From Atopsyche davidsoni (Eukaryota; Arthropoda; Insecta; Trichoptera; Hydrobiosidae): a stretch of DNA of 64,000 nucleotides. The DNA is taken from NCBI GenBank assembly GCA_022113835.1, contig JAILWY010000009.1:6113501-6177500 (forward strand). Direction: 5' to 3'. The translations under genes and the position numbers were made by a program. Numbering within the stretch: position 1 is the stretch's first letter; each line of letters begins with the position of its first letter. Under the pieces are notes generated by a model. That model was given only the letters and a program-made list of their open reading frames with translations, did not search any database and was not told where the DNA came from. This document shows, in pieces, positions 50,772-62,798 of the stretch.

Positions 50772-51574
50772 ATGGAAAGTTATTCAATTAAAAGTAAAAT
50801 AGCCAAAAGCTTCGCTTTGCTTGTATTGATTTTCGCGAGTGGTTTTAAAAAGTGCAATTTGGCTTCTGTGCAGTCAGCTAGACAGATCCACCCCGATGTT
50901 TACGTTGTTACACCAGATTCATCGGAATACGTTCCTTTTCTACCGACGCCGCTTCCTGAAAATGAAACGTTTATTTTACCAAAGCTACCGACGAAAAATT
51001 TTACAGTCAATACTGGTACGAAAACAAAATCTGCCACAGCTACTCCTGATTTGATTTTTGCCGAATTCAAAGCGGGCTCAACCAAAACGAATGGAAAACA
51101 TAACGAGCGAATGTTATCTGTGAAAGATATGCTGAGTAAAGAAAAAGTTTCATCGCCTGTTTTATCTACTACTACGACGCGAGCTCCGATATCTACGAAA
51201 GAAACTATCAGTATGAAGGTGCAAGATGTGTGGGACATAATCAAACACAATCAAGATCTAGAAACATCAACTGCAAATAATGTTAAAAAATACAGGGCTT
51301 ATTCTGCGGCAGATCAAGGCCGTTCGAATACTACAAGCAATCACAAAGTGAGTGAAAGTTCTGGATCACAATCCTCGCAACTTTCTTCGGGTGAAGATGT
51401 GGGGTTTTCCGTTTCAATGGAGAAATACAGAGTTTACCCGAAAATTAAGCAAGATTCAACCGTTCAATCTGCGGAAATAAAAACTGATTCGCATTTGAAT
51501 ATGAAGACGGTCGGATCAACCCGCGCCGAGGAGGACGGCTGGCTGAAGGCGATCCCTAACTTTGGACAGCTAAA
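50772..51574 (+). CDS. Gene B, coding exon 1: signal peptide and Ser/Thr-rich region
   Basis: Gene B encodes a predicted 586-residue protein of unknown function. The ATG at 50,772 sits in a strong context (GCCATGG). Residues 8-31 (SKIAKSFALLVLIFASGF...) form a signal peptide with a likely cut near residue 31-36. The exon continues with a Thr/Ser/Lys-rich, low-complexity extracellular region. Near residues 183-200 is a SNTT...VSESS patch also present in gene A. The exon ends after two bases of codon 268 at donor CTAAA|GTAAGT. An earlier in-frame TTG at 50,739 is not a plausible start. The gene is divergent from gene A and appears to be its longer paralog. Confidence 0.85.
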
Positions 51575-51649
51575 GTAAGTTTTTAAATACTTATTTACTA
51601 TGTTGTATAGTGATTTTGAAGAGTAAAAAAATATTTGTGGTAATTTCAG

Positions 51650-52607
51650 TGAAACAATCATAAAATCTTTGGAAGTCAACTCCAGTGCAGATGACCAAGG
51701 ACGTACGATCAGAAACCACGGCTACAGCTCTTGGGGAGACGACTCCCGCGGGAGAGTCAAATATTACCCTTCTTATACTCCTAGTAATGATGCTTCTTAT
51801 ATTAATGTAGAACATAGTCAATACGACCCCTATCCTGCCACCGGAGAAGCTGAAGATCGTTTCAACCCCGCACAACCGTATTTACCACCCAAACCGGGTT
51901 CCAGACCCGCACCACCCTCACCCCCGCCTCCGACTCCCAGACCTACCCTACCTCTCCCTCCGGCGCCCATGCCTCCGCCGCCTCTACCGCAATCACCACC
52001 GGTGCTATACGATTCAATAAAACCTTCAGGACCTCCGAGTGATACGTCATACAGCTATCCAACACCCGACCAAGACGATAGTCCACCATCTTCCGCGGAG
52101 CACCATCATCATTACGGCGATTTCAAATTTGAGCTTCCCCCATCCGACATAGCCTCGGGTCCCGGAGAATCCGGTGTCGACGCGTATCCTTCGATCACGA
52201 TAGACCACGAGCCTCACAACCACCACCTGCACCTCGATTATCATGACCTCGAAGAGTATATTCATCATCACCACCATCACGAAACTCCGCCGCCACCGCC
52301 GACCACCACGACGACGGCCGCTCCCGCGATGGCCGAGAGGGTCAACAACAGATACAGCTACTACTATCTAGGAAAGAAATTATGGTACCTACCGCTGTAC
52401 TTTTCAGTTTACTTTATTATTTATGTTGGCGTGCTCATCATCAAGTCGGTAGCTAGGCACAAGATCACCTACCCGCAGCACTGGAAGACGAGGAGGTCTG
52501 TCGGGTCAGACTGGCGCCTGTCGGGCGAGGCTCTGGACACGCTCACGAGGCTGGTGAGTGACGCGCTCGTCAGGTCTGCTCAGAAGTACTGGCCGAGCTC
52601 ACCGTGA
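51650..52607 (+). CDS. Gene B, coding exon 2: Pro- and His-rich region, membrane segment
   Basis: The exon begins after acceptor GGTAATTTCAG, and the split codon 268 becomes Asn (NETIIKS). The joined CDS is 1,761 nt including TGA, an exact multiple of three. Residues about 350-395 are dominated by Pro (PAPPSPPPPTPRP, PMPPPPLPQSPP). His clusters follow (HHHHYGDF, HNHHLHLDYHDLEEY, six His in a row), then PPPPP and a Thr run. Residues about 511-536 (WYLPLYFSVYFIIYVGVLII) form one transmembrane helix, followed by a basic cytoplasmic tail of about 50 residues. The YHDL-His-Pro-Thr block and the aromatic lead-in to the helix match gene A in order. The His-rich part may bind metal ions; that is inference from composition. 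No named domain is recognised. Confidence 0.87.
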
Positions 52608-52844
52608 CATGTTGGCTTCAACGTACCAGTTTATTACTTGTTAACTTCCATAATACGTAAAGCATGCTTGCTTGGGACTGTGCTAATTTTTTAGTCACTA
52701 TGATTTATGAGGCAGTAAAATCACGGGTGTTAATTATTACCGAAAACTCTCACGAATTGAGATGAGCTGTTATATTTGATTTGTGTGAAATATTGCGTTA
52801 TTTGAAATGCATACCAGAACCGTATATAAAATATGCAATATTAT

Positions 52845-52850
52845 AATAAA
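52845..52850 (+). terminator. Possible poly(A) signal of gene B
   Basis: AATAAA lies about 240 nt after the stop codon, and a second AATAAA is at 52,874-52,879. Either would give a short 3' untranslated region. A further candidate lies near 53,380. Confidence 0.4.
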
Positions 52851-53545
52851 TTATTTTATTATTACAAAGTCAGAATAAAAAAGCATTTTACCCCATTCAT
52901 GATTGATTGAGGTGGCGTGTGTGTGATGGCAATTTGAGTATGCATATAAAAAGTATTACCTAATCTTATAATTATATAAAATAATATAATCTTCAGATAT
53001 ATTTAAACGTGATTTTAACAACTCATGCACTGTAAAGTTAACAATATTTATTGTTGAGATGTTATTTTAAAATTAAAATTATTTGTAGACAAATGTCGAA
53101 ACTATAAAAACTCAAATCATAAACTTTTAGGTGAAAGAAATATTATTTCCCATCTATTTAAGCTACGATTTTTAGGTCAGCCAATCCAAAATGGTCATTT
53201 ATATGCCATCATTGGTTATTTTGGAATTATTGTATTTATAATATATTTTTTCTTGTGTTATAAACTGGGCATTGCTTATTTTTAAAACATTGTTTGTATT
53301 TATTTTTCCAATTTAGGTGGTTGCTCATTGTAATAACGCTCATATATATACGTAAAACTATTTTTTACTTATACATTGTAAATAAAAAAATATTTTAAAT
53401 AATGTTTGTTTATTTTACATAATTATTTACAATACAAATAAATAAAATTAAGGGATAAATTTAAAATCGTATAAATATAAATTTTAACAATGAATAATTA
53501 TGAATTTGATACTTAGATCTATCTAAAAGTACTACTTGTAAGTAA

Positions 53546-53551
53546 TTTATT
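53546..53551 (-). terminator. Possible poly(A) signal of gene C
   Basis: An AATAAA on the minus strand lies about 450 nt past the gene C stop. It is one of several candidates in this AT-rich stretch, another being at about 53,408. Confidence 0.25.
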
Positions 53552-53999
53552 TTCAGTGTATTTAAAACTATTTACCAAGTGAGGATTAAAACAATTACTT
53601 ATTTCAGAAAATACAAATATCACAATCTGAGTAAAATACTTCCTCTTGTGATAAAACATTTTGTTTAACGAAATCAATAAATAGATTTAATTTAGTTTTT
53701 ACTTTACACCTGCACTGTACACAATAAAAATGAAATACTATTTTCATATCAACAATTTCTTTCCGATGTAGTTTCAATTACTTAAAGCTTAATAATATTT
53801 TACACTATATAAAGGTAGATCACACAAGCGGCTTCACAGCATACAATTATTCAATATTGGATGGACAATGTACAGAATTTCAATAATCAGTTATACTTAT
53901 ATAATTTCAAGCTCTGCTTTCATAAATCTCTGTACTGATATTCACAGTCTGCCATTCTTATATACGTTATGTTTATAAATACTATTCGAGCTTAAAGCC

Positions 54000-54568
54000 T
54001 TATTTATCGTCCACTACGCGACCGTTTCCATGGAGTTTGTTCGCCGGCGCTCCATCCACCTGCTCCACCTCCGCGTCCGTGGCCAAGCGCTTCCGGTCCC
54101 TGACGCCGGATGTCTCTTCACCGTCGAACGCCTCGTTATGGAAGTCTCCTGCATTACCGACACCCGCCTTCGGATGAACCGGTTGGCTCGGATCTAGGAT
54201 AGCGCTGATTCGATCGATACCTTTCTCGCTGGATTCGTACGCCTGGTTTATATTGGCACTGCCTTTGGGAGGAGCGCTTTCCAAATACATGCTGACGTTG
54301 TTCTTGGACTCCTTGAGGGGCATTTTTTCGCTACCTCCGTTTGTGAGAGCGACGTCGGTCTTGGCGCATGATTCCACGTCTTTGGTTTTTGGTTTCTTTT
54401 TGCAGATGTCGTTGCCTTCTCGTTGGGGCCTCTTGACGACGTAAAAACGGTTAAACAAAAAGTACATGATGCCTGTTATGAGAGTTGCCGTTGCGAATAT
54501 GCGATATGTAGGTCGAGTGCCGAAATATTTTATCAGATATCCTCCAATCAAACTGCCGGCTCCCTTTC
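54000..54568 (-). CDS. MFSD6-like transporter, last coding exon
   Basis: After acceptor TTTTTTCTTCAG the exon completes a split Gly codon so the joined sequence reads LYFGVGKGAGSLIGGYL, the most typical MFSD6-family motif, at the cytoplasmic loop before a late membrane helix. One more helix follows (TYRIFATATLITGIMYFLF). The C-terminal tail of about 140 residues is hydrophilic, Lys/Glu/Asp-rich and probably cytosolic, ending in VDDK and TAA. It corresponds to residues 507-694 of the part seen here. The tail is low in recognisable motifs and likely variable between species. Confidence 0.9.
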
Positions 54569-55007
54569 CTGAAGAAAAAACACACAATTAATGTAACAAA
54601 TTTATTATATAAATATACTAAAAAAATAGATCCGCGCTTATTATACGAAATCATTGTTTTAATGGTACACTTATAATAAAACACTTAACATAAGAATAAT
54701 CGATATATTTACAACTTACGATGTATTATGTATATAAATATATATATCATTGCCCTTCAATGCTTGATTAGGGTACATTTTTTTTTTTTTTGTTTTCTAT
54801 AGACTAAAATATAATAGTATTAAAAATTCTCAAACGAATTATATAGCATGTTTAAAAACAAAACAGATACGTGTAAATAATATTAATTAATACGATATAT
54901 TGGGGAATTGTTCAAAGTATAATAAAAAAATCAATCATTTCGATTTCATACTAGCCACCAATCATGGACATTTTTGACGCAAGAAATTTAGTATGCATTA
55001 TACTGAC

Positions 55008-55175
55008 CGACTCCAAAGTACAGTCCCCCCAACAGTCCTTGTATGCTGGTGTCCGTGGTGGTGGTGGAGAGCCTCGCCGCGTACGTCACAGCGGCCGTGA
55101 AGGCGAGCGACGACGTCACTGACTCCAGAGCCTCGAATATCAGGCACATCCAGGGGTTGTAGATCAGCGAATACC
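55008..55175 (-). CDS. MFSD6-like transporter, penultimate coding exon
   Basis: This 168-nt exon lies between acceptor TTGCTCTGCAG and donor GTCG|GTCAGT, both phase 1. It encodes GYSLIYNPWMCLIFEALES and then SSLAFTAAVTYAARLS, typical of the MFSD6 family (YS...NPW...E.L...T...A...Y). It covers one membrane helix pair and the loop leading to the GVGKGAGSLIGG motif in the next exon. The intron to the following exon is about 440 bp. Confidence 0.92.
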
Positions 55176-55786
55176 CTGCAGAGCAACAGGGGCGATGAGC
55201 GATGGATCAGTCCAACAGCTTTACCAAAAGACAAAAGTGTGATTGCACATTGCAACTGCTGGCAGCCAAGGTGGCTAAACGATCGGCCGCCTGTGTTATC
55301 CGCGGTGACTCGTACAAAACGTTGTTTAATCATAAACACAATGCCAAAACACAAAACATATTAAATCAAATTTATTTTTCCGTACAAGTACAGGCCAAAA
55401 AATATTTGCTTATCATCGTCGAACCATTAAATTCAATGAGATATCTTTGTTATTTTATTTCTTCAAGAATTTGTTTTAAATAGTATGCATTTTCAGCCCT
55501 TAATCGTTATAGATTAGAACTGATATAAATGAATTTGGTAATACTTTCAAATACTATAAAAAATCTTGTGATCATTCGTAATACATAACATAACATTCGT
55601 ACTGTAACGTGTTTCTGTAGACTTTTCATCCTACTCTATTTTTTTTATTTTATTGGAATATTAGTAATAAATTTTTAATTTACATATTAAGGTCACGGTT
55701 ATTTTATTTATAAAAAAAAACAGGAATGCCTTCGTGCTCTCCGTGACATTATTTATTTAAATCGTTGTAAATATAGCTAAAGAACG

Positions 55787-55794
<8 letters not shown>

Positions 55795-55821
<27 letters not shown>
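55795..55821. repeat. (AT)n microsatellite
   Basis: An AT dinucleotide run of about 27 bp lies in the intron between the MFSD6-like exons at 55 and 57 kb, preceded by an A run. Confidence 0.9.
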
Positions 55822-55825
<4 letters not shown>

Positions 55826-57338
55826 TCAGGTAGCTACTCTTTAACAGTTTAACCAAGCATACAAAAGTTTAAAAATATTTCATTTTAAACATTAGTGAAA
55901 GCTTTCACGCGTCTATTTAGGCAATGTTTCATATCTGAACTTGCCATCAGTTATCATTAAAACATAGTCTTAATTTATTGAAACATATTTTCTCGTCGCT
56001 CCCTTTAAACAGACCTCGTTCCTCACATGACCATCCGTTAGTTTTTTGTATAAATCTATACTGTGCTGCCTGTACACGCTCAACGTTACACATTCGTGAC
56101 TTCTTACTAAATACGAGATAAAAAAAAACATATGTCACACAACCAGGGCTATCAGATTATTCTACGACTTGCATCAACGTACACTCAACTTAATCTTCAT
56201 TTAAAGATATCAACCAGTCGTCAACTAATATATCACTTTCTCGAGTATTCTCAAAAATACTTTCATTTTTTTTTTTAAAACATGTAAAGACACATGTATC
56301 AAAGTAAATACTCATAAATATTTCAAAGTTCAATGCCGTTTTTATTCAATTTAGTTTTTTAAGGTAAACAGATAAAAATCATAAGTTGTTAACACTAGGT
56401 AAACAAGAGGTTTTTGTTACTCAATATTTCGTCTAGTTTTATTTTGCATCAAGTGTACATTATTGCAAATCCGTTAATTTATAGCTGACTCTCGATTCTC
56501 AAATAAATCAACATTCGTTTTTACTATCATTCAGAAGACTGTAAAAGATTTCATAACACCATAATCTTTTGACGTAATAGCGGGAGTGCTTTAGGGCATT
56601 TGCATAGCAATCAAAATACCTGAGAAGAATCTCGCAATAGACTATTAAATGTCCCTCCATCTCTCGAAGCTGAATATTATTTTTTTATCAAAACAGTCAA
56701 GTTTTAGACCACGCTGATATAATGACAAGGTATTTCTAAAAAAAACTCAGAAACAATGGTATAAGAAAATCCACTTGGAATAGAAATTTCTGCTTACATC
56801 TGAAATTATTGTTAATGCCAACTACTATTGTCGTTTTTATTGCCTTTTGTTTGTTTAATACAATTATTTAAATTCGACCTTTAATTTAAGTAGCATTTTT
56901 ATTAAAACTATATCGTATTTTGTTTTGTATATTTATTTCCAAAAGACGTGTAGCGTGTCTAGTATCTATTCCCAATATATAAGCAATAATTTTGACCACT
57001 CTCAAGTTTTTTTAAATTTATAATTATTTTTGTTTTAGGAAATCAGATTATTGATGGTACAATTTTGAGATGTGCATTTCATCGCGGGAAAGCTAAAAAA
57101 GTTATTATAATTTAATATAAAAAAAGAAATCTGATACATCAAAAACTAAACAAGACAGCAAACGTAGCATTGCAAAAATAACATATGTGTTATAACTCTG
57201 GTAGCGTCAAAGATCCAGTTTTATGGTAGTTTCTCGGTCTTTCCATCCGTTAGTTATAAAAAAACAATATCACATCGTTATCTGTCGCACTGAGCAATTT
57301 GACGTATCGTTAAAAATACTCAAGTATCGCGAACTCAC

Positions 57339-57542
57339 CCAACAGTCTAATGGCGTAGAAGATGAAGCCGATAAAGAGGACATTGGCGTGGCCGATTCGC
57401 TCGATGATGGGCCCGGACATGACGAGGAGAGGAATACCGGCTATGCCCCCCACGGTGATGGTGATCCCCATCAAGCTGCGGGAGCCGCCGAGGTCCTGCA
57501 GCAGCCAGAACAGGAAGGCCTCGATATACCCAAACGCAGTAC
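57339..57542 (-). CDS. MFSD6-like transporter, internal exon with core helices
   Basis: This 204-nt exon lies between acceptor GTTTTATTCAG and donor TTGG|GTGAGT. The frame reads GTAFGYIEAFLFWLLQDLGG, then SRSLMGITITVGGIAGIPLL, then a helix-loop-helix ending IFYAIRLLG. FLFWLLQDLGGS.SLMG and the GHANVLFIGFIFYAIR block are hallmark MFSD6-family sequences at the start of the second six-helix half. Both introns are phase 1 and the junction Gly codons are rebuilt correctly. The downstream intron is 2.2 kb of AT-rich DNA containing the (AT)n run and nothing else recognised. Confidence 0.93.
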
Positions 57543-58140
57543 CTGAATAAAACATGACAAAAAAATCTTAATATACCTCTTCGCGACGGCAACAATCTCA
57601 ACATGGAAATACATTTCAGGGGTGAACTTCGATTTTGAAACTGTAACGCTTTTTCCAGCTCTTTGCGCCGCATAACTGTATTTTACTGATTTAAAACTTT
57701 TTTTTTTTTGATAAAAGAATAAGACAATCTTACAGAGACAGTAAGAGTTTTTTCGACCTACAGAAAACAGATTAAATATTACGTTAATATTTTATATATA
57801 ATTTATTATAAGTAGCATATAACTTTTATTTTCTGTTTAATTCTTATGAAATTTATTTTTATATGAACTTTTACTACTTCAACCTTGTTTTTTTTTAAAT
57901 GTAAAACTAGTTTATAAAGATATATTAATTAATAAATCAAAAATAATAAATTAAAAATTTATAGTATTTTATGGATTAATCAAATTTCTCAAATTTATTT
58001 CTTAATCATTAAAATCAACGACTTTTCACATCAAATAAAAAGCATATAATTTTATAATATTGCTCCACAAAACTGTTTGTGCCCGAGAGAAAGTGTATTT
58101 TTGCAACTTAAATAAAATAAAACTGCAAATAATCCGATAA

Positions 58141-58240
58141 AAGCACCGTGCGATTTCGCCCCGACTGGAAATCAAACCCGATCCATCACGTCGCCCGTTG
58201 CAGAATCGTGCGCATAATTATCTTGACCACCAGGAAGATA
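58141..58240 (-). repeat. Possible tRNA-derived SINE fragment
   Basis: On the minus strand the segment has a B-box-like string GGGTTTGATTTCC (58,167-58,179) about 40 bp after an A-box-like TGGTGGTCAAGA (58,221-58,232). It forms a moderately GC-rich patch inside an AT-rich intron of the MFSD6-like gene. This spacing is typical of SINE heads. No tail or target-site duplication was identified. Confidence 0.35.
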
Positions 58241-58781
58241 AGATCAACGACAAGCGGAGCGAAGACGATCTGACAGCAGCCTTAGCCATAATATTAAATA
58301 ACTAAAAGAATAATAATAATAAATAGCCTCGTTAATCAACGTCAGGTGCAAGTATGGGATTTGACGTCTCGAAAACTCGCCCAGAAATAAATCATAATAA
58401 AAATGCTTATAAATGCGTTGAATGCATATTTTATATATTTTTTTAACTTGTATATTCGTTATATGAGTGAGGGTCCAAGCGTTGAAAGTTTGAAACTCTA
58501 AAGAGGTTTTCAAAAGCAAAATAGGCGGACAACCAAGGTTTCCGATGTGATCAGAAGCAAATGCGTCTGTTATACTTTATGTAATAACCTCACTATAAAG
58601 AAGGTAATCATAAAAAAAAACTTGTATTAGAGAATATTTTTCCTCTGAGGATTTTTCTTCTCATTGAATCTTGAGGTAACCCAAACTCAAACCTGGAACG
58701 TCATAATTGTTAACTATTGAAAACGAAGCTTTTAAATACACAACTGAGAAGTCTTAAAATGAAGTAAAACTTATAGGTCAC

Positions 58782-58945
58782 CTAGCACGAAGCAGGCTAC
58801 GAAGAGTGCCACAATCTCCACATTCCTCAGGACCGTGAAGACGTCTTCCATGAGGTTACTGGCGGGGGACTTGAACTCCAAATTGACAGTCAGCACCAGG
58901 GCGGCGCTCAGCACCTTCAGCACCACGTACAGGTAAAAAGCCGGT
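58782..58945 (-). CDS. MFSD6-like transporter, internal exon
   Basis: This 164-nt exon lies between acceptor GCTCATCTTCCAG and donor GCTAG|GTGACC. The one leading base completes an Arg codon split from the previous exon. It encodes PAFYLYVVLKVLSAALVLTV, then an acidic loop (about EFKSPASNLMEDVFTVLRN) and the helix VEIVALFVACFVLG. It covers about two membrane segments around the central loop that separates the two transporter halves. Confidence 0.9.
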
Positions 58946-59539
58946 CTGGAAGATGAGCAAGACTTTAAGCGAAGAAGAAAATGAACCGTCAAAACTATCT
59001 TTTCTAAATAGAATAGTAAAAGTACAGACTGAATATTATGATTGCTGGTCGAAATATGTAATTGGTGTCCTAATAAAAAAATTAGTTCTCTTACACAACA
59101 TACGAGTTTACTCGATATGTGATGTGCTTGGGCAATTAGTCGATGAAATGCGATATAACCTGTTGGCTCTTATCTATTAATTGCAATACCGGTCGCCAAA
59201 AGAGTTACTGAAATATAATTTTCAATGGCACATTCATATTCAATTTTAGAAGTTCCTTGCGAATTCGTTTATCCTACATCTAAAATGCGTGATGCCTCTT
59301 TTACAATAAAGTTAGTTTTTTTATATTAAGATACAGCATTGAATTACATAACCACCTGTTTTTACATAATAATACCAACACAACAATTCAACTAGCTAAT
59401 TTTTCGTGAGTTGCGTACCTCCATCGCACGCCACTGAGTTATATAACGCCATCGAGAGCTCTAAGCTTGCTCATATTATGTTAACCGCAAAAGATCTCTA
59501 AAGTTGGTTGGCAGAAGATTTGGATATTTGTTGGCGCAC

Positions 59540-59736
59540 CGGAAGTCCGTGTAGCCCTTGCCGCGGCTGAAGTAGTCGATGAGCATGCCGGACAGCGGCG
59601 AGGAGATCATGCCGCCGATGCTGCCGTAGATGCGCTGCAGGCCGTAGTCCGCGCCGTGCTCGCGCAGGATGGCGATCACCGCACCCTCGAACATGGCGTA
59701 CGCCGTGCCGCCGATGATTCCCGTAAACACGCGCAC
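59540..59736 (-). CDS. MFSD6-like transporter, internal exon with first-half helices
   Basis: This 197-nt exon lies between acceptor CCTGTTGCAG (phase 0) and donor CTTCCG|GTGCGC (phase 2). It encodes VRVFTGIIGGTAYAMFEGAV, then ADYGLQRIYGSIGGMISSPL and a short helix ending LIDYFS. The YG.QR.YGSIG motif between two helices is the signature loop of the MFSD6 and sugar-transporter-like MFS groups. The exon is markedly GC-rich against its introns. Confidence 0.93.
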
Positions 59737-59970
59737 CTGCAACAGGTCACAACCTTCATATACACCTGCTATAAGCTATTACCACATACACTTAATTCAA
59801 AACACATCATAACATAAGTTGTAAGAGATGAACAACCGACCTTAACTAAGTTAGTGAAGATATGGCTCTGGCTGTTGCAAATGATCAAACATGTAGAAAT
59901 ATCTCGTTTTTCATCAAATGGAATTTTAGTAAATTTTAGTAATGAATAATTGAAAGAAATATTGGGTCTA

Positions 59971-61202
59971 TTCCTTAGAAACCGGATTTTTTTAGGAAAT
60001 TTGAGCGTTTATTTAAGATAATCTTGTACAATTCTGTTATTCAAAGTATTGCCCATCGGAAGTTACAACGTTTCCCCGTCTTTTTGGCAATTTGTGGATG
60101 CCATTCCGAATAAACCGGTCATGCTTTGAACCAAAGAACGAATCGACCCAATTTTTCGAAGCGTATTCCGGAAAGTCCATTCTGCATCGACCGAAACAAA
60201 AGGTAGTCAGAAGGCGCCAAGTCTGGTCAATCATATAGATGGCGGGTGGAGCAGAGCTTCCCATCCGCTATTTTCCAAATAGTTTTTAACGGGTTCAGCA
60301 ACATGTGGCCGAGCATTGTTATGTTTGAAAATCAATGTATCGTATCTGGTCTCCTATTCTGGCCGTTTTTCCTTCAGTGCTCTCTTTTAACGAATCAGAT
60401 GTTATTGGTACACCTCTCCAGTAATGGTTTCACCCGGTTTTAAAACCTCATAATAACAACTCCTTTCTGGTAACACCAAATACAGAGCATTATCTTGGCA
60501 GCGTGAATATTCTTCTTCGGTGTCGATTTGGCTGGTTGGCCGGGCTTTAAATACGATTTTTTGCTCTTTGGGTTATCTTAATGAATCCATTTACCGTCGC
60601 CAGTAACAATTCGATGCAAAAACGACTTCTTTTTATGACGCTCGAGCAGCATTTCAGACATGCAAAATCGCCTTTCCACGTCTCTCAGGTTCAACTCGTA
60701 TGGCACCCAATGTCCTTGCTTCTGGATGAATTCCAATGCTTTTAGGCACTTAAAAATGGCTGCTTGAGTCAGGTCCAATGATTCCGCAAGCTCTTTTTGT
60801 GTTTGACACGAGTCTTAATCGAGTAGCGCTTCCAATTCTTTATCTTCAAACTTTTTCAGCTGTCCAGGCCGTTTTTGTCTTTGATGTCAAAATCGCCTTG
60901 TTTAAAGCGTTGAAACCTCTCCAAACACTGTTTTTTCGCATGAACATGTTTTACATACAATCCCATGACTTTCGGCTGCAATTTTCTCAGCAAAAAAGTG
61001 ACTCCCGCAAATGCTATTTTTTTCGTAATATTTCAAAATTTTCCATGGTTGAAAAAAATATGATGCGCACAAGCAAATCAAACATTGTTGACTGATTTTA
61101 AGAACTTATGGATAGAACTTCAAAATGACACGTATATCGATGATTTGTTACAGCGCATACAAAAGTTTTGGCATCTAGTGTCAAATTCCGGTTTTTAAGT
61201 TA
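59971..61202 (-). mobile_element. Mariner-family transposon, near full length, defective
   Basis: The 1,232-bp insertion is flanked by TA dinucleotides (59,969-59,970 and 61,203-61,204). Imperfect terminal inverted repeats match at 13 of the first 16 positions (TTCCTTAGAAACCGGA against TAACTTAAAAACCGGA read inward). Length, TA target site and the enclosed transposase remnant identify a Tc1/mariner superfamily element of the mariner (DD34D) type. It lies on the minus strand inside an intron of the MFSD6-like gene, in the same orientation as the gene. Confidence 0.92.
59975..61046 (-). pseudogene. Broken mariner transposase
   Basis: The reading starts at ATG (61,044-61,046; MENFEIL) and would end at TAA inside the left terminal repeat (KKSGF), about 357 codons, near the usual 345-350. 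Stops and frameshifts interrupt it many times. Recognisable pieces are the N-terminal helix-turn-helix region, RIVTGDGKWIH with the first catalytic Asp, HNNARPHVAEP and PDLAPSDY with the third catalytic Asp. In the second motif the usual catalytic Asp of HDNARPH is Asn. The enzyme cannot be active. Confidence 0.9.
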
Positions 61203-62798
61203 TAGATCTATCAAAAAAGTACCTATGCTTACACTTAAAATTATCATAAATGACATACTCATATGTTAAATTAACCGTACGGAAAAAAATACACTATACA
61301 TTAGTTTACTACTCTTCTCGTGTCGCATCAACCGTTTATCTTGATGTATGTTATTACTTCCTTGTACCGATTTAAACGAAAAATCTTAATTACTTTTTTA
61401 ATAATATAAACTTATGTACTGTAGTTTAAAAGTATTTTTTTTTTTATATAATTGAAAGACTTTTATCTATATTACGGTAAGGAGGTTTACTTTTTAAAAG
61501 TATATCAATCAAAGTTATCATACTCGACAAGGGAACGAAATTCTAACATTAACGCTGTAATAATATGTTGTTCTTCCCATATTTCCGGTAAACACTAAGG
61601 TCGCAATAATTACATACTACATATGCAAAGGAGCCGTCCTCTCCGGAGACAATTTTCTCCGTCTCCTGAGTGGCGTGCTTATCCACTTAGTGAAAAACGC
61701 CATGTTCGAGTCACTCGCTCCGGAGCCAATTACTGCGGGGACGGAGGACGGGAGGAGGTCTGGTCGGCTTGCGCAACCGACCCACGCCCGCAATTACACG
61801 AGGAAACTTTAACAGTTCAAACCTTAACTGTTTTAGTACTCAGACAGTAGCGAGCCCTTCAGGCCACATTCGCAAATCGCCTATTTTCAAGAGCGGTATT
61901 TAAGATCTTCATTTCGCGACTTAGCAAATGTTTTTAATTGGCTATTATACTCATACGTAATTCTCGTAGGATATGACGAGTCAAATATTATACAGGTATT
62001 AATTTAATAATTTTATGTTTGACAGTTCGTAGAAAAACTTAATAATACAGATAAAGGTGTTTACTTGTGGAAATTCAAAACAAATTTTGACAATCAGCTA
62101 TAGGATGCTATATTTATTGTAGCGAAAAATATGGCCAAAATAAGAGATCTTACGCTTTTTTTACCATCATCAGGTCTCTACACCTCTTGTCTATATAACT
62201 TGGATTATTAACAAGAATATTCATATATCTTCATTCATTCGTATTTAATTATATTTATATATCAAAAAATATTCCAACAACATTTTTTTTATGTTTTGTT
62301 TTAAGTTTTCACAAGTGCGTTTTGTACAGTAAGTTAACATAAAAATCTGTATTATCTTTGAATATATTGTAACTCAAAAATGGATTTAATAAATGCGATC
62401 CATAGGTCCGAGGTCTCTGCCTAAGATTATATATAATCTTATTGCTTCATATGCATATATTAGTTATAAAAAAAATAATTATATGAAAATTTTTTTTACG
62501 GTCAAGATGAACATTAATATTATAAAACACCGAAATGCATTGACACGAACGTTGCGTAAACTTTTACTTACCATTTAGTGAAATTCCATTAAAAAAAAAT
62601 AATGCAATAGATATTTTTTGGTCAATTGGTATTGAACACGTTTTTACTCTTAAATCTCACTTTAATTCTTACTTTCTCTTAAGTCAGAATTTTTATTGAT
62701 ATTTTTATGGCGGCTAAATTTAATCATCATTTTATTGTCAAATACAACAAAAAAGAATCTAAATGTAAATAGTTTTAAATCGAAAGTGTTTCACTCAC

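Larger units (their letters stand above)
52608..53999. other. Convergent 3' region between genes B and C
   Basis: This AT-rich stretch of 1.4 kb should contain the 3' untranslated regions of gene B (plus) and gene C (minus). It has several candidate poly(A) hexamers on both strands but no ORF or repeat that I recognise. Confidence 0.7.

Noticed and set aside
60778..61095. 105-codon plus-strand frame
   Set aside because: It is antisense to the mariner transposase remnant.
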